Positions 47,976-59,160 of a stretch of 64,000 nt of DNA are shown here, piece after piece. The stretch comes from Leucaena leucocephala (taxonomy: Eukaryota; Streptophyta; Magnoliopsida; Fabales; Fabaceae). Position 1 is the first letter of the stretch, and every line of letters starts with the position of its first letter. The stretch is from positions 12,772,001-12,836,000 of the forward strand of contig CM073558.1 in NCBI GenBank assembly GCA_037074615.1, written 5' to 3'. Position numbers and translations under genes: made by a program. The notes beneath the pieces were generated by a model that saw only the letters and a list, made by a program, of their open reading frames with translations, did not search any database and had not been told where the DNA came from.

Positions 47976-48300
47976 TTATCAAATAACTCTTCAATAAGAG
48001 TACTTATCAAAAAGTACTTCAATAAATGAGTAGATTGTGTGAAAGATATTTATCGATATTTATTGATAAACACTTCAAAAAGGGTCCTTATCAAAATGCT
48101 TATAAAAAATTATCAATTATAAAGTTAAAAATAACCCTCATTTAAAAAAATCTCTCTACTCTTTATAACCGAAACTCTTCTAATAGTTTTCCAACCTTAA
48201 ATTCATCCTTTCAACCCTCCAAATCCTACTCCCCAACTTCTCAAACCTCTCTTCACTCACAAATTTCCCATATTCCTTATCCTCGGCTATCACGATCACA
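47976..48300 (+). other. Continuation of copia 3' region
   Basis: TTATCAAATAACTCTTCAATAAGAG and ACTTCAATAAATGAG continue the GATAAATG-type words seen at 33760-33973, as expected on the far side of gypsy element 2. From about 48120 the sequence becomes ordinary AT-rich leader before the ORF at 48301. No gene is seen. Confidence 0.45.
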
Positions 48301-49486
48301 ATGGTTAAGACAAAATGCAAAAGTTGGGAGTAAAAGTAGTAAAGGGAAGGAGCCATTGACTCCTTCCAAGTCAAAATCACTTTCATTCAAGCTCAAAGTC
48401 AAGAAAGCCATTATTCCTCCACCATGATACTTAGTTACTCTATAGTTTGATATGAAGAAAAGCTCAGAGCAACCTACTTCAAAAAGAAAAAAGCACATCT
48501 TGCCTATTATGTTTAAAGAATATGGGTCAGAGAACACCAATTCAAATGAAAACATCGATCAAGATGTCAATGTTGCCCTCAATATGGGAATCTCCTTTAA
48601 ACCTACTCTATCTATTCCTCCTCCTAGTTAGAGGAAGAAACAAACTTCTAGGAGAGGAAAAGTTTGTTCCCCTTAAGGTATCTCTTCTAATCCCACTCCT
48701 ACTTCTACTTTTGATGAATTACCCCTAGGACACTTAGACAAAGGAAAATATAAGTTAGAATTTACTTATAGGGATTTCTATCTAGTGGTTTATGTGGACT
48801 TAGACTATTTAGAATTAGATCTATTTAATCCCATGAAACACTATGAAAACTAGCTAGTAATCCACCTATCTTATATCCCTGAGTTAGTAAGAAGATTTTA
48901 CTATAACATTAAGATTTATGATGAAGTGAATGAAGATGGAAAGCTGATTAAAAGTTACCTCACTACTTATATAAGAGCAGGGAGATAAGGGTTGATGGTG
49001 ACATAATTAATATTTTCCTCAGGACAAACATCATGTGAAAGGACCGGCACTATCACTCAAGGACATTTACAGAGTTTTGATGTTGAGTGGCAACTTTACT
49101 AGAGATTTAAAGTTTGTCATAAAGGACATATGTGATTATCATAGGAAAATTCACTACATTTACTCTATAAGAATGCTCAACAAGTCAAGGAGTGTTATTT
49201 ATCTCAATCAAGATGATTATCTTCTTCTTGCTATAATTATCAGTAGAGAGAAGATCAACATACGTGCTTTGATTTATAGTGAAATCCAAAACTTCCACTA
49301 TGATAAGTCTAAGGTCACTCATATCCCCTATCCCCAATTGGTCTCATTTATCTTTCATCACAACAACATTGACTACTTGGAGAAAGGAGATAAAGAAGTA
49401 AAGATTATAAGATTTAAAGCTGAGCATATGCATAGGATGAGAATCACATTTCCCTTTCCATCTAGGGGCAAGAAAGCTTAAAAAGG
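48301..49486 (+). pseudogene. Plant retroelement-associated ORF (putative plant transposon protein type), broken
   Basis: With few frameshifts, a protein of about 390 residues can be followed. It has a basic N-terminus (MVKTKCKSWE, then SKSSKGKEPLTPSKSKSLSFKLK) and a linker with SKRKKHILP. Further on are ELPLGHLDKGKYKLEF and IPELVRRFYYNIKIYDE near 48880-48930, with SYLTTYIRA near 48954. The last 148 codons are open (49035-49481), with LSLKDIYRVL, INIRALIYSEI and IPYPQLVSFIFHHNNIDY. The pattern E-LV-x-FY-x-N-(I/L), a TYIR(G) strand and a final PYP-x-L-(I/V) segment is that of the 'putative plant transposon protein' domain, common beside plant LTR elements. That is recognition by eye. It lies on the same strand as copia pol and downstream of it, so it may be that element's extra ORF. 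Its function is unknown. Confidence 0.6.
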
Positions 49487-49491
49487 AAAAG

Positions 49492-50737
49492 TGTAGTGTC
49501 CTTATTTTCACCCTCAGTTATGCTCAATTGGAAGTAGACTGAAACAAAGTAAAACCTCTTTAACTCAGAAAAATAAAAATTAAAAAAAATTCTGGAATTG
49601 TTCATTTAATATTCTAGATTATATAATCAATTTTGAAAATTCATAATTAAATCTAGAAAAATCAAAATATAGTGGTTCAAATTTCTATTGAAATATCTTT
49701 CATTAAAATATAATAGAAAAATATAAAAATGAGCCTTTATTGGCTAAATTAATACAGTTTTTGTTGAAGAAACATTATTCATTTGATAAATATGAAAATT
49801 CCAGTTTTATTGTCTTAATTTCAAAAATTCATTTATCCTTGTTCACCTATCAAAATGAGGCATGTTACCTATGGATTTAAATATCAAGATGTTTTCTTTA
49901 AGACGATAAAATTTTGTGGAAAAAATCATTAATTTATTATTTGAAATTGGCATCTGAACCTCACAGCCTCTCGACTCTCACTGATCTCATTCCAGATTTT
50001 ATCTCCAACTTGGAAAAATCATATTAAATTGAAAACTTAACCAAATAAATCATTCTTTATGTCATTTAAATCTCTATATCTTAGCTATATTCATTCCAAA
50101 TTTCACATCATAACTTATTGGCTAAGTCATAGAAAATACTGTCATAATGTCACTGCTTTATAATACATACACACCATAATTTACTATTGCATCCCATAAT
50201 CTCAAGTAATCAACTTAAATTATAATACAAGTTTATTCATCCACATTTAACCTTTTTCCTTTGTATTTTCCAGTACCTATAACATGGTTTTGCATATACA
50301 ACTTAAATGCCTACCATGTTATCATGATATGGGAGCTACTTCATGATCATATATAAGCAAACTCTAACATGCATATTGTCATGACATTAGTGTCAAGGAA
50401 TTGCATCCATTCATACATCATCATTATCATCATCATCATCATCATAACATCATTCAAGCTTAACCAAAGATCACAACTAACAAGTAAACATAAAGTCAAA
50501 CAACCATAAGATTATAGTTAGGTAGTCTTGCTACCTCTTATGCTATCCTTGTTAAGCTCTCCTTCAAATTGACTTCTTTTCGAACAAATGTCAAAATGTA
50601 GCCACTACATAGTAATAAGAAATTACAACTCAATTCCAAAATAGTTCCAAAACTAGGTTTTCACTAAGTTACATTCTTTGTTCATGTTATGGCTTATACT
50701 TTCATCTTTTCCAAAATAAATTCTCATGGCTCATTTC
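49492..50737 (-). mobile_element. Long LTR, subtype C, inverted, partial in window
   Basis: On + it begins TGTAGTGTCCTTATTTTCACC, the counterpart of the subtype C end at 10835. It follows that copy in reverse as far as TTTTCCAAAATAAATTCTCATG (50710-50730). There the element at 50738 inserted. The remainder would lie beyond position 64000. A CAT/ATC microsatellite is at 50417-50448. Confidence 0.7.
50417..50448. repeat. CAT/ATC microsatellite
   Basis: About ten near-perfect CAT units (ATCATCATTATCATCATC...) lie inside the subtype C LTR. The other C copy (near 9790-9860) lacks the expansion. Confidence 0.85.
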
Positions 50738-53700
50738 TGAAATATCCTACTTTTACCACCTCAGAGTACATATTCGGGAGCATATTTGATTAGCGAAAGC
50801 ATTACATTAGCCCAAAAATTAAAATTTTAAAACTTACTTCTCCTATACCGTTCACTTGGTAATTTCCAGATTTATAGTCTAATTTTGAAAATTCATAACT
50901 AATTGTAAAAAAATTGTATGGAGGTAATCCAAATCTATAATCATAGATCTTTCATATCTCTTTAAGGAAAAAATATAAATTTGGATATTTACCTCGCCAA
51001 TGGATATAGTTTAATCATTACTTTTACTGTTCATATGGCAAATCCTGGATATTCTTGATTCTGTCTCTTAACTTTAGAAATTCATTTCTCTTGATATTCA
51101 CATCCAAATGAGGCATAATAACTATGCATTTAAATATCTAGATGTGCGCTACAGGATCACAAAATTTTGTGGATTAATTCCTTCATTTGTTAGGTCAAAT
51201 TGAAGCCACAACAAAGCTGCTATAGGACCTATATTTTTACCATTTTAGTTTCCTTTCTTTCACTTTCAACAATTGTTCCAGCATGCATAACCCATTTCTT
51301 TTGTCTTTCACACATTCATATGCATCATGTACATATGCCATAATTATTTCATACAATTTCATCACATAAATATACATCTTACATTGCATTTACATATATG
51401 GAAAATTCATAGCATATGCTAGAATCTTAAATACTTCACTTTCCTTCTTCCATGCTTTAGCTCTTCTCCATGCATACATTTTCCTTCATGCTTGACCTAA
51501 ATTGGTTGGTTCTGGGAGAGTTAAATTCTAAGGAATCTCAGTAGCAAATATTACCACTTAAATATGCAAGATGGATGCTAAAGCATGATATGTAATTTCA
51601 TTTAACGTTCTTTGATTAGTAACATACCATCATGCTATATACTTTTTCATCAAAGTGCATGGCCATGGAAACATATTATTCACAATACATTCACACCATT
51701 TATCATGTCACAACATCATTCAAATATCATATACATGCCAACACATAAGCATATAAAGAGGTAAGTCCACTACCTTGCACTTAAGCTTTTCTCTTGATCT
51801 TTTGCATTTGCTCCCTAGCTTTCCAACCATGAAGCCTTTATGTCAATCATTTCCCATCATCTTCTTGGATGTTTCAAGGTCCTAAGCACATTCATATTCA
51901 TCACATAATTCATTAGGACCCATGAACTCCAACAATGTTCAAGACAAACCTTATTACACTCTTTATTATCATAACTTTCTCTAATCTTCACTAATCAACT
52001 TGGCTCTTGAACCAATTGATGCTTTGACTTTACCCTACACAATTTCATATTTTGAATCCATTTATGAGCTTAGAATCATGAAATTCTAGCTCCTTCATGG
52101 CCTTCTATACAGAACCGAAACATGTACACAATTCTTTCAAAAATTATCATTTTGGTTATAATGCTTCCCATTCTTGTTTCTCCATTTTATCCCACACAAT
52201 TTTTCATTTTAAAACTATTGGAAGCATCAAAATCATGAAATTCTAATCACTATTCATGTGAGTGAACAGTAATAGAGAAGAATTTAAAAAACTACAATAT
52301 TAAAATTTCAATGCTTCCAAGGTTCAAAACCTTTCCAACCCTACACAAAATCATCATTAAATTATTGAAATTACATTTCCTTACATCATAAACAGTGCAT
52401 ACCAAAATGATTCAACCATGGCAAAGTCAAGAATATCAACTTGATTCAACAACCAATAACTTAACTAGTTTGTTTAAGCTTCAATCATATACTTATAACT
52501 CTAATTTCTTCTTTTCCCTTTCATCTAAGGTTTTTGGACAGCACAACACCTTAGAGAAAACTCAACTTTCCTCCATGAAAACCCTAAGTTCAAGCTCCCA
52601 AATCAAAGGAAAATAAGCTAGGATAGATTCTTACCTTTAATCTCTAGCTTGCTTGAACTTTGGTACCTTGAATCTTCTTTATCTTGGCTTGAGTTTTCAT
52701 TTTGCAAGAGTTTACCCAAGGTTTCTTGTGCTCATGGTTTTTGTTCAGATTTGAGGGGTATTTATAGCCAAATTTCATAGAAAATCAATGGCCAAGATTA
52801 ATTTGTGCACTATTTTATCTAATGGCACACATTTAATCTTGAATTTGACTTTTTCAAAAAGGTAATTATGACATCATCCATGACATCATCAAGGGACAAC
52901 TCAAGGGGATAGGTGGCAAAATTCCAATAGGGAAAGTTGCTGGAAAAATTACAGTCTAATCCGATACCGGCTCTGTTTGATTCCCCAAAAATCGGATTGT
53001 TTTATAAATCTAATCTTTCTGAGATTCCATAATATGCTGTCTAACCTTAAATCCAGTATTCAGATCCTTCCTACCATTGATATTCTTGAACTAGGTTAAA
53101 ACTTAATTATAGATCCCTTGGTAAAGACTAAAATGCCTTTGGTTCACTGTCTTGCGCTATATTAACTCTAAGGGCATAATTATCATTTTACACCTCTTTA
53201 TACTATATCAGAGTATATATTGACTCTAAATAATCATTTTTATAATATGTTGGACATTTTTGGCTTGTCCATAATGACCAAAATGCCCTCTATCCATCAC
53301 TGGTACAATCTGGTCATGTAGGGTTATTTTTGTTATTTCGCACTTTTCTAGGTTTCTCTAGACTCTGGCCCACTTAACTGTCCTACCACCTTATCAGACC
53401 TCTTGGGATGCCATTTAGGCCTTAGTATTAGTCCATTACCTTTATGGCATAAATTCCAAGAAATCTCTTTCGACCATATTTATCGGGTATTTTATTTTAC
53501 TGTAAATTCCCCTAAGAATTCTACAAGATTCCTTTTCTGACTCTGTCAATTTTATAAATTCTTATATTAATTATGGGAATTTACTGTAAATTTTCATATG
53601 ATTCTGAGGTCCAAAAATTATTGCAATAATTTTTCCTAACTTCAGGAATTTATATCAATTAATGGGGACCTCAAATTAAAATTCTATATTGTGTTAAATT

Positions 53701-54036
53701 GTTGAAAATAATTTTCTCTACTTACTGGTAAAATTTGGGACTAATCTAATTCTGGCCAATTTTGGGCCTTTTTTGGTTCAACTTTCTGATAATTACATTT
53801 AGGTCCCTAAACTTTTTGTTAATTATATTTATGTCCCTAAACTTTTGAAAATTGCACTTACTGACCCAGAATTTATTTCTACTTTCATTTTCCACCATAG
53901 AACTTTTAAACTTTTCAATTTAGTCCCTCACTTCCTTCAGGACTCATCTAACCTTTATTCTTCTGATCATCGTTACAATCCTTTCCAATCCTTTAAAATT
54001 TACTTGGCACCTCAGTCAACAATTTTGGATATATCT
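50738..54036 (-). mobile_element. 3' LTR of the LARD-like element, subtype B
   Basis: On + it begins TGAAATATCCTACTTTTACC and follows the family order in reverse for 3.3 kb. It has TATAAATA on the minus strand at 52766-52759 and a micro-ORF at 52700-52644 (MKTQAKIKKIQGTKVQAS). A donor-like GGTAAG-type site lies near 52634, and the structural hairpin is degenerate near 51522-51539. The outermost 60 bp on the right (53995-54036) have diverged strongly from TGTCATATCC. The exact inner boundary was set from ATATCC and the adjacent purine tract. Confidence 0.75.
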
Positions 54037-54050
54037 CTTTTTTCTTTTTT
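54037..54050 (-). promoter_or_regulatory. Polypurine tract of the LARD-like element
   Basis: Minus strand AAAAAAGAAAAAAG directly precedes the 3' LTR. This is the expected place for the plus-strand primer. Confidence 0.55.
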
Positions 54051-57000
54051 ATGACTAATGATTAGGGTATCTATCTCTTATCTTTTATCTTATCATCTTA
54101 GTGGAGTACCTTTCATGTCCGCAGATCTTCATATCTTTACTGTTATTACTTTTCTTCTGTTATGAATCAACTCCATCAGAGTTGAATGCTACCTCATTCT
54201 ATTACTTGCTTTCTTGTCTTGCATCCATTTGAATATATACTTCTCACTATACTGAACTTGTGAGTAGTGTCCATTTCTTTCATATAAAATTCTCTCGAAT
54301 ACTATTTATTGTATTCTGGAGTTTTCATCAACTACTCATCATACTTCTTAGTGCAATCACTTATCACTCATCTGAATATCTAGCGGAATTCTTTGAGTAT
54401 CCGCAAAACTTCATGTCTCACTTTTATACCATCATACTTCTTATCATCTTTAATAACTTATCATAGTACAGAGAGAGGACTTATGTCATTATTCTTTCTT
54501 TACTTACTTTACTACTGGATAAGAGCACATAGGAGCATATAAGAGCACATACTCTAACATGCATAATGCCTGGCCAACATATTGCAGGACTACATACCTG
54601 CCTATGAATGCAAAGATCTAACATCAGGGCTTAAGCATTCCTTTTCTTAATATACACAGCTCTAATACTCAAAGCTTGCACAGCTCTATCATATAGAGCT
54701 TGCACTGCTCTAACATTTGGAGCTGTAGCATATTTTACAAACATAACATAATGCATGGACTTTCATGCAAGGAGTCAAAGCTCTCATTTGCTATTTCATA
54801 TGTAACTTTACATTCAAACGTTTTATGCCTTTCAAAAAGGGAGCCTCTCTATCTGTTTACAAAGCTAGCTAGAAAGCTATTTCATATTGTACTCTCAATA
54901 CATATTTCTCATTATGTATCGTAATACATATTTCTCATAACGTATCTCATTATGCACTTTTCATAACATATCTCATTACGTATATTTCATGCCATATCTA
55001 GCCAAATCTGGCTACATCATGGTCTATCTTGCCTTGTCATAATGTATTTTGAGATACAATACGTCAAACACTCTCTTTAACTTAGAACTTTGCTAGCTTT
55101 TGAGAAAATTCTTCTAAATATTTCCTTTCAAATCCTTTCCATTTGGACTTCACATAAGGGTTTTAGTCTCTTATTGTTTGTAACCCTTTCTAACTTTTCA
55201 TAGCTCTTTCTATCATTTTACATAACTCTGTGCATATATCCAAATTTCTATGGCATTTACACTCTTTTCATTACTTCCCATAGGGTTACCCATCATTGGA
55301 CTACTCTTGCCTGAGCACACTTAACTAAAATATGCAGATAAAAATCTGAAGCACTAGTGCTTATAGGCTATAACCCTGGTACTTTACTATCTTAGACTAT
55401 TCTTATACTATCTCTCTTGGGTCTATCTGTCCTTCTATTCTCTTTATTCTTATCTGGAGAATCTATTTGTCTCTTATTCTTATTCTTTGTAATCTCATCG
55501 TAAGGATCTCTCTATTCTCATTTGACTCCTTCTCATATCTTATGAAATATTCTCATAAATCCTTGGTACTCAAGATCAACAACTTTAACTTTGATCCCTA
55601 AATTCCTGTTACATGTAAGAAGTTTTGAATTCAGTCCCTAATAGTAATAAGGCTATCTGAAACTAACATCATAGGTACTCTCTCCGTTATGACTTAACCA
55701 ACTTGTGAAGTTTCTATACCTTAACTTTATCCTTGGTATTTGTCATTCCCAAGAAATATTGTACATATGGCTCAATACTTTCTTTCACTAGGCTAGGTCT
55801 ACTGCAACCCTCAGGATCTACTGCAATCAACCATAAGCCTTTTCAGGATCTAACTGTGACACTAGAATTTTATTCTCTATGAGCCATAGTAGGATCTAAC
55901 TAAAATCCTCTGAAATCTACTGCGATTCTGTTGTACTGTATTCTCATATCTCGAAGACCTAAACCAACAGACAAAGTTACAAGGTTAGTCACTTCCACAC
56001 AGTTGTTAACTCAATAGATAATTCCCTAAAAATGATCACATAAGCCACTATTATCTACAAGACTTCACTCATTTCCTCTATCACTTAGAAATTTCTCATA
56101 TCATTCTCATCTTTTATAATTTTACTATATCCATTACTGTAGAGAGCTACACAGGCTCTACCATGAATATATCTATAATCATCTATTCATCTCATCTAAT
56201 AGACATTACTCTATATGAGCTACACTATCCATTCTCTTGGCTTTATCTTAAAAGCAATCTTTCTTTATCGCAAGAGCAATTTAGCTCTATTGCAAAAATA
56301 TTAACATATATTACATAGAGACTGCTCCTTCTTATAATTGTACATCTTTTATAAATGCTTCTTATTTTATTTTATATTCATGGTACATTATTCATGTATA
56401 TTATCCCTACTAAAGGGATATGTCTTGAGTACTATGATTATTTGTCTATAAATTCATTATGAATCCTCATCTTTAATCTTATTCTTAATCATTGTTTGAT
56501 TATAAATTCTCATTCTATTCTTTGGGAACTAACTGGCTAACTATGTCATTTATGACTCTTCTATTGCTTCATCATCACCAAGTTAAATTATTTAATTGCA
56601 TGTCGTATGGCATGGGAGAATTAAATTTTTCAAAACTTTCTCATCATATCTACTCTACCTTGCACGTAATGCAAAGGAGAGTGTCCATTCATCATAGCAT
56701 ACTCAACATGCATAATATGCAAGGAGATGCAACTTCTCATCATAAACTTCTTTTCTTATTTTGCATATATCTACCGCTCTATTGAACTTCAACAACTATA
56801 TGAGAAAAACTCTTTCTTTATAACACAGAATTCAATCCATAAACTAACTTTCAATCATTCAACTCTCAATGTTCATGTGGATGAACTCGGCTAAGTATTC
56901 ATCAAAGGGTTTCTCTTTCTCTACTTTAACCCTTAGCCTTACGCTCATCATTCTCTAACTGAGAGGAATGCCTCTGGTAAACTATTCAATAAAAATGTCT

Positions 57001-59149
57001 CAGGTGAGTAGATCAATCTTCACCTCATATGGTGCAACTTTTATATCCTTATACTATCTCTAAACTCTTTCTATCTGTCTGTCTTAGTCTGTTCTGGACT
57101 AGACTGTGGTTTCTTCCTAGTCTATCTCTAGATCCTGACTAACTTACGTCACTTGGATCTCATTCATCATCTAGCACTATTACTTCTGTTCTCTTGGGTA
57201 CTCTACTATAAGTATGCTAGGTTACTATCTCTTCGTGATGGGATCCCTCTATTTTGGAAATATAAACTTTTTATCTATTAGCCATCACGTCTTTAACCTT
57301 AAGCCATGTGCTAGACTCATTTCTAGGCAAGTCTTAATCTGACTTTTAATTCTTTCGTAATGTAGATCTACTCCTGATGATCACATGGAGGATCTATTTC
57401 TAAACATCTTCTTAAATTGATCTTCTATATCTCAGTACCTTATACTGTTTGGCTTGCCTGCATCACGTGCTAAACCTCTAACTAATAAACTTCAGTGAGG
57501 TCAACGTCTTCATTCTCATCATCAAATCTTTATGCATTCCAGTCGTGACTTGAATACCAGCTAGTTGAGACTCATATCCTCTATAAACTTTAGTCGCGGC
57601 TATTTCCACTTGCTCATCATAACTGGATAGCTCTATGTTCTTCAGTTATGACTATAGGTCATCTTCTATCGTGACCTGATATGCTCTGGAGCTTCCTGCC
57701 GTGACCAATGGCCTTTACTCATCACAACTTAACTTCTCTAGAACTTCTAGTCGTGACTTAAACTGATTCACATCACGATCGGACATAGCTTTTTCTAAAT
57801 ATTCACTTCTAATGTTCTTGACTATGATAAATTTGAGTCAACTGAAACTCATTCATATCAATTTCATATTCAGAGGGGGTATAATGTAACTATCATACAT
57901 CTGAGTAATTAATTTACACTATTTACATTACCCATTATCTCTTTTACATTCTTTTCTAGAGAGTAGTAGATTGTAAATACTTCTGCATACAAAAGTACTG
58001 CCTTTATATATTGGTTGGTAAATCATTTGCCAAAAATTCACTTATCTCTATATGCCATGTAGAGGTACCATCTCATACCAACCTACTAGGGTGTAAACCT
58101 GATTCAAGTCAATGCCCCCTATTCTATATATGTCTATCAACCCTACTACGACATTGAGAAACTGTAGATAAATTGTCTATTTTTATCTCTACTTCTATCC
58201 ATCCCTTTACCTAAACTGAGTAATTCACTCTCTACAGCTTTCTTGAGACTGATATGGTCAACATTATTTGTCTTTAACAAAGAAGGCTAGGGTAGGACCA
58301 AGAATATCACACTGATCTTTTTCTATAAAGTCACATATTCCTGGACTTTGAGAATGCACAGGGACTATCATAAACTCTGAATGGATCCCTGGATTAAGGG
58401 ACTGTGTATATTACTTATCTCAAATCTATCCTCAAACTTTGGTAGAGGATGAATAACATCTGGTCTACCTATAATTCAGTTCCAGTATTTAGCTTCTTCA
58501 GCCGTAATCTGTCCTCTCATTGGAGGAATAGAACTTACATCAGGGTTAGAGAGCACTCCAAAAACTCACATTATATCTGTTATCATCTATTTCTACTAAT
58601 CCTCAAGAAATTTTTGAGGCTATTGATCTTTAGTATATATCTCCAAGATCCTAATTATCAATTTTAGGAATCTAAGAGAGCTATCATGTTAGGCCATTGC
58701 ACCTTAACTAGGCTATATTCATTCTACCATAACATCTCTCATCACCTGTAAGACTTCTGTGTCCTTAGCCTGAGGGACTTATGTATCCTTGGCTTCACTA
58801 TAATCCATAACTAGCTCAGCTGCTTTCTTTCAGCTAATTGAGGAAGGGTCTGGCTCATATCTCTATGCTATTCATACTTTTAAGTTTTCCTTTATCCTCT
58901 TGGGTCACTAACAAGCGTGAAGGTATCTCTTATTAAGCCTTCATGTTTATTTCTCTAAAGCATAAATCACCAATCCATAATCTTAGTTGGACTATGAATA
59001 AGTAACCCATTACTAACCTCAATCTCAACCTCAATTGGGCCTTAAGTAACCACTACATACTCTGTTTCCTAATCAAAGCAAGTTTATCTTGCACCAGAAC
59101 CTCTGTTCTATGCTAAAACTTTGTTATGTACCAATGCCATAAACTTTTA
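54051..59149 (-). other. Internal domain of the LARD-like element, no pol found
   Basis: About 5.1 kb. I searched by eye for protease, RT (YxDD), RNase H and integrase signatures on the minus strand and saw none. The longest open frames are short and on the other strand. It holds blocks of short degenerate words. AGCTCTA/AGCTTGCAC recurs near 54657-54730 and ATCTCATTATGTA near 54885-55000. AGGATCTACTGCAA occurs five times within 55796-55930, GAGCTACAC/GAGCAATTT near 56140-56290, and GTCGTGACT-type words at 57541-57785. Some are worn remains of coding sequence in principle; a decayed gag near 58400-58700 cannot be excluded. Confidence 0.5.
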
Positions 59150-59160
59150 CTCTAATACCA
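59150..59160 (-). promoter_or_regulatory. Primer-binding site, initiator-Met tRNA type
   Basis: Minus strand TGGTATTAGAG differs by one base from the common plant site TGGTATCAGAG. It lies three bases after the 5' LTR end (GGATTTTTCA, 59164). This links the long-LTR family to an internal domain. Confidence 0.75.

Noticed and set aside
54260..58667. Plus-strand ORFs inside the LARD interior (54260, 54700, 56492, 58449) as genes
   Set aside because: They are short, antisense to the element, and show no recognised domain or codon pattern.
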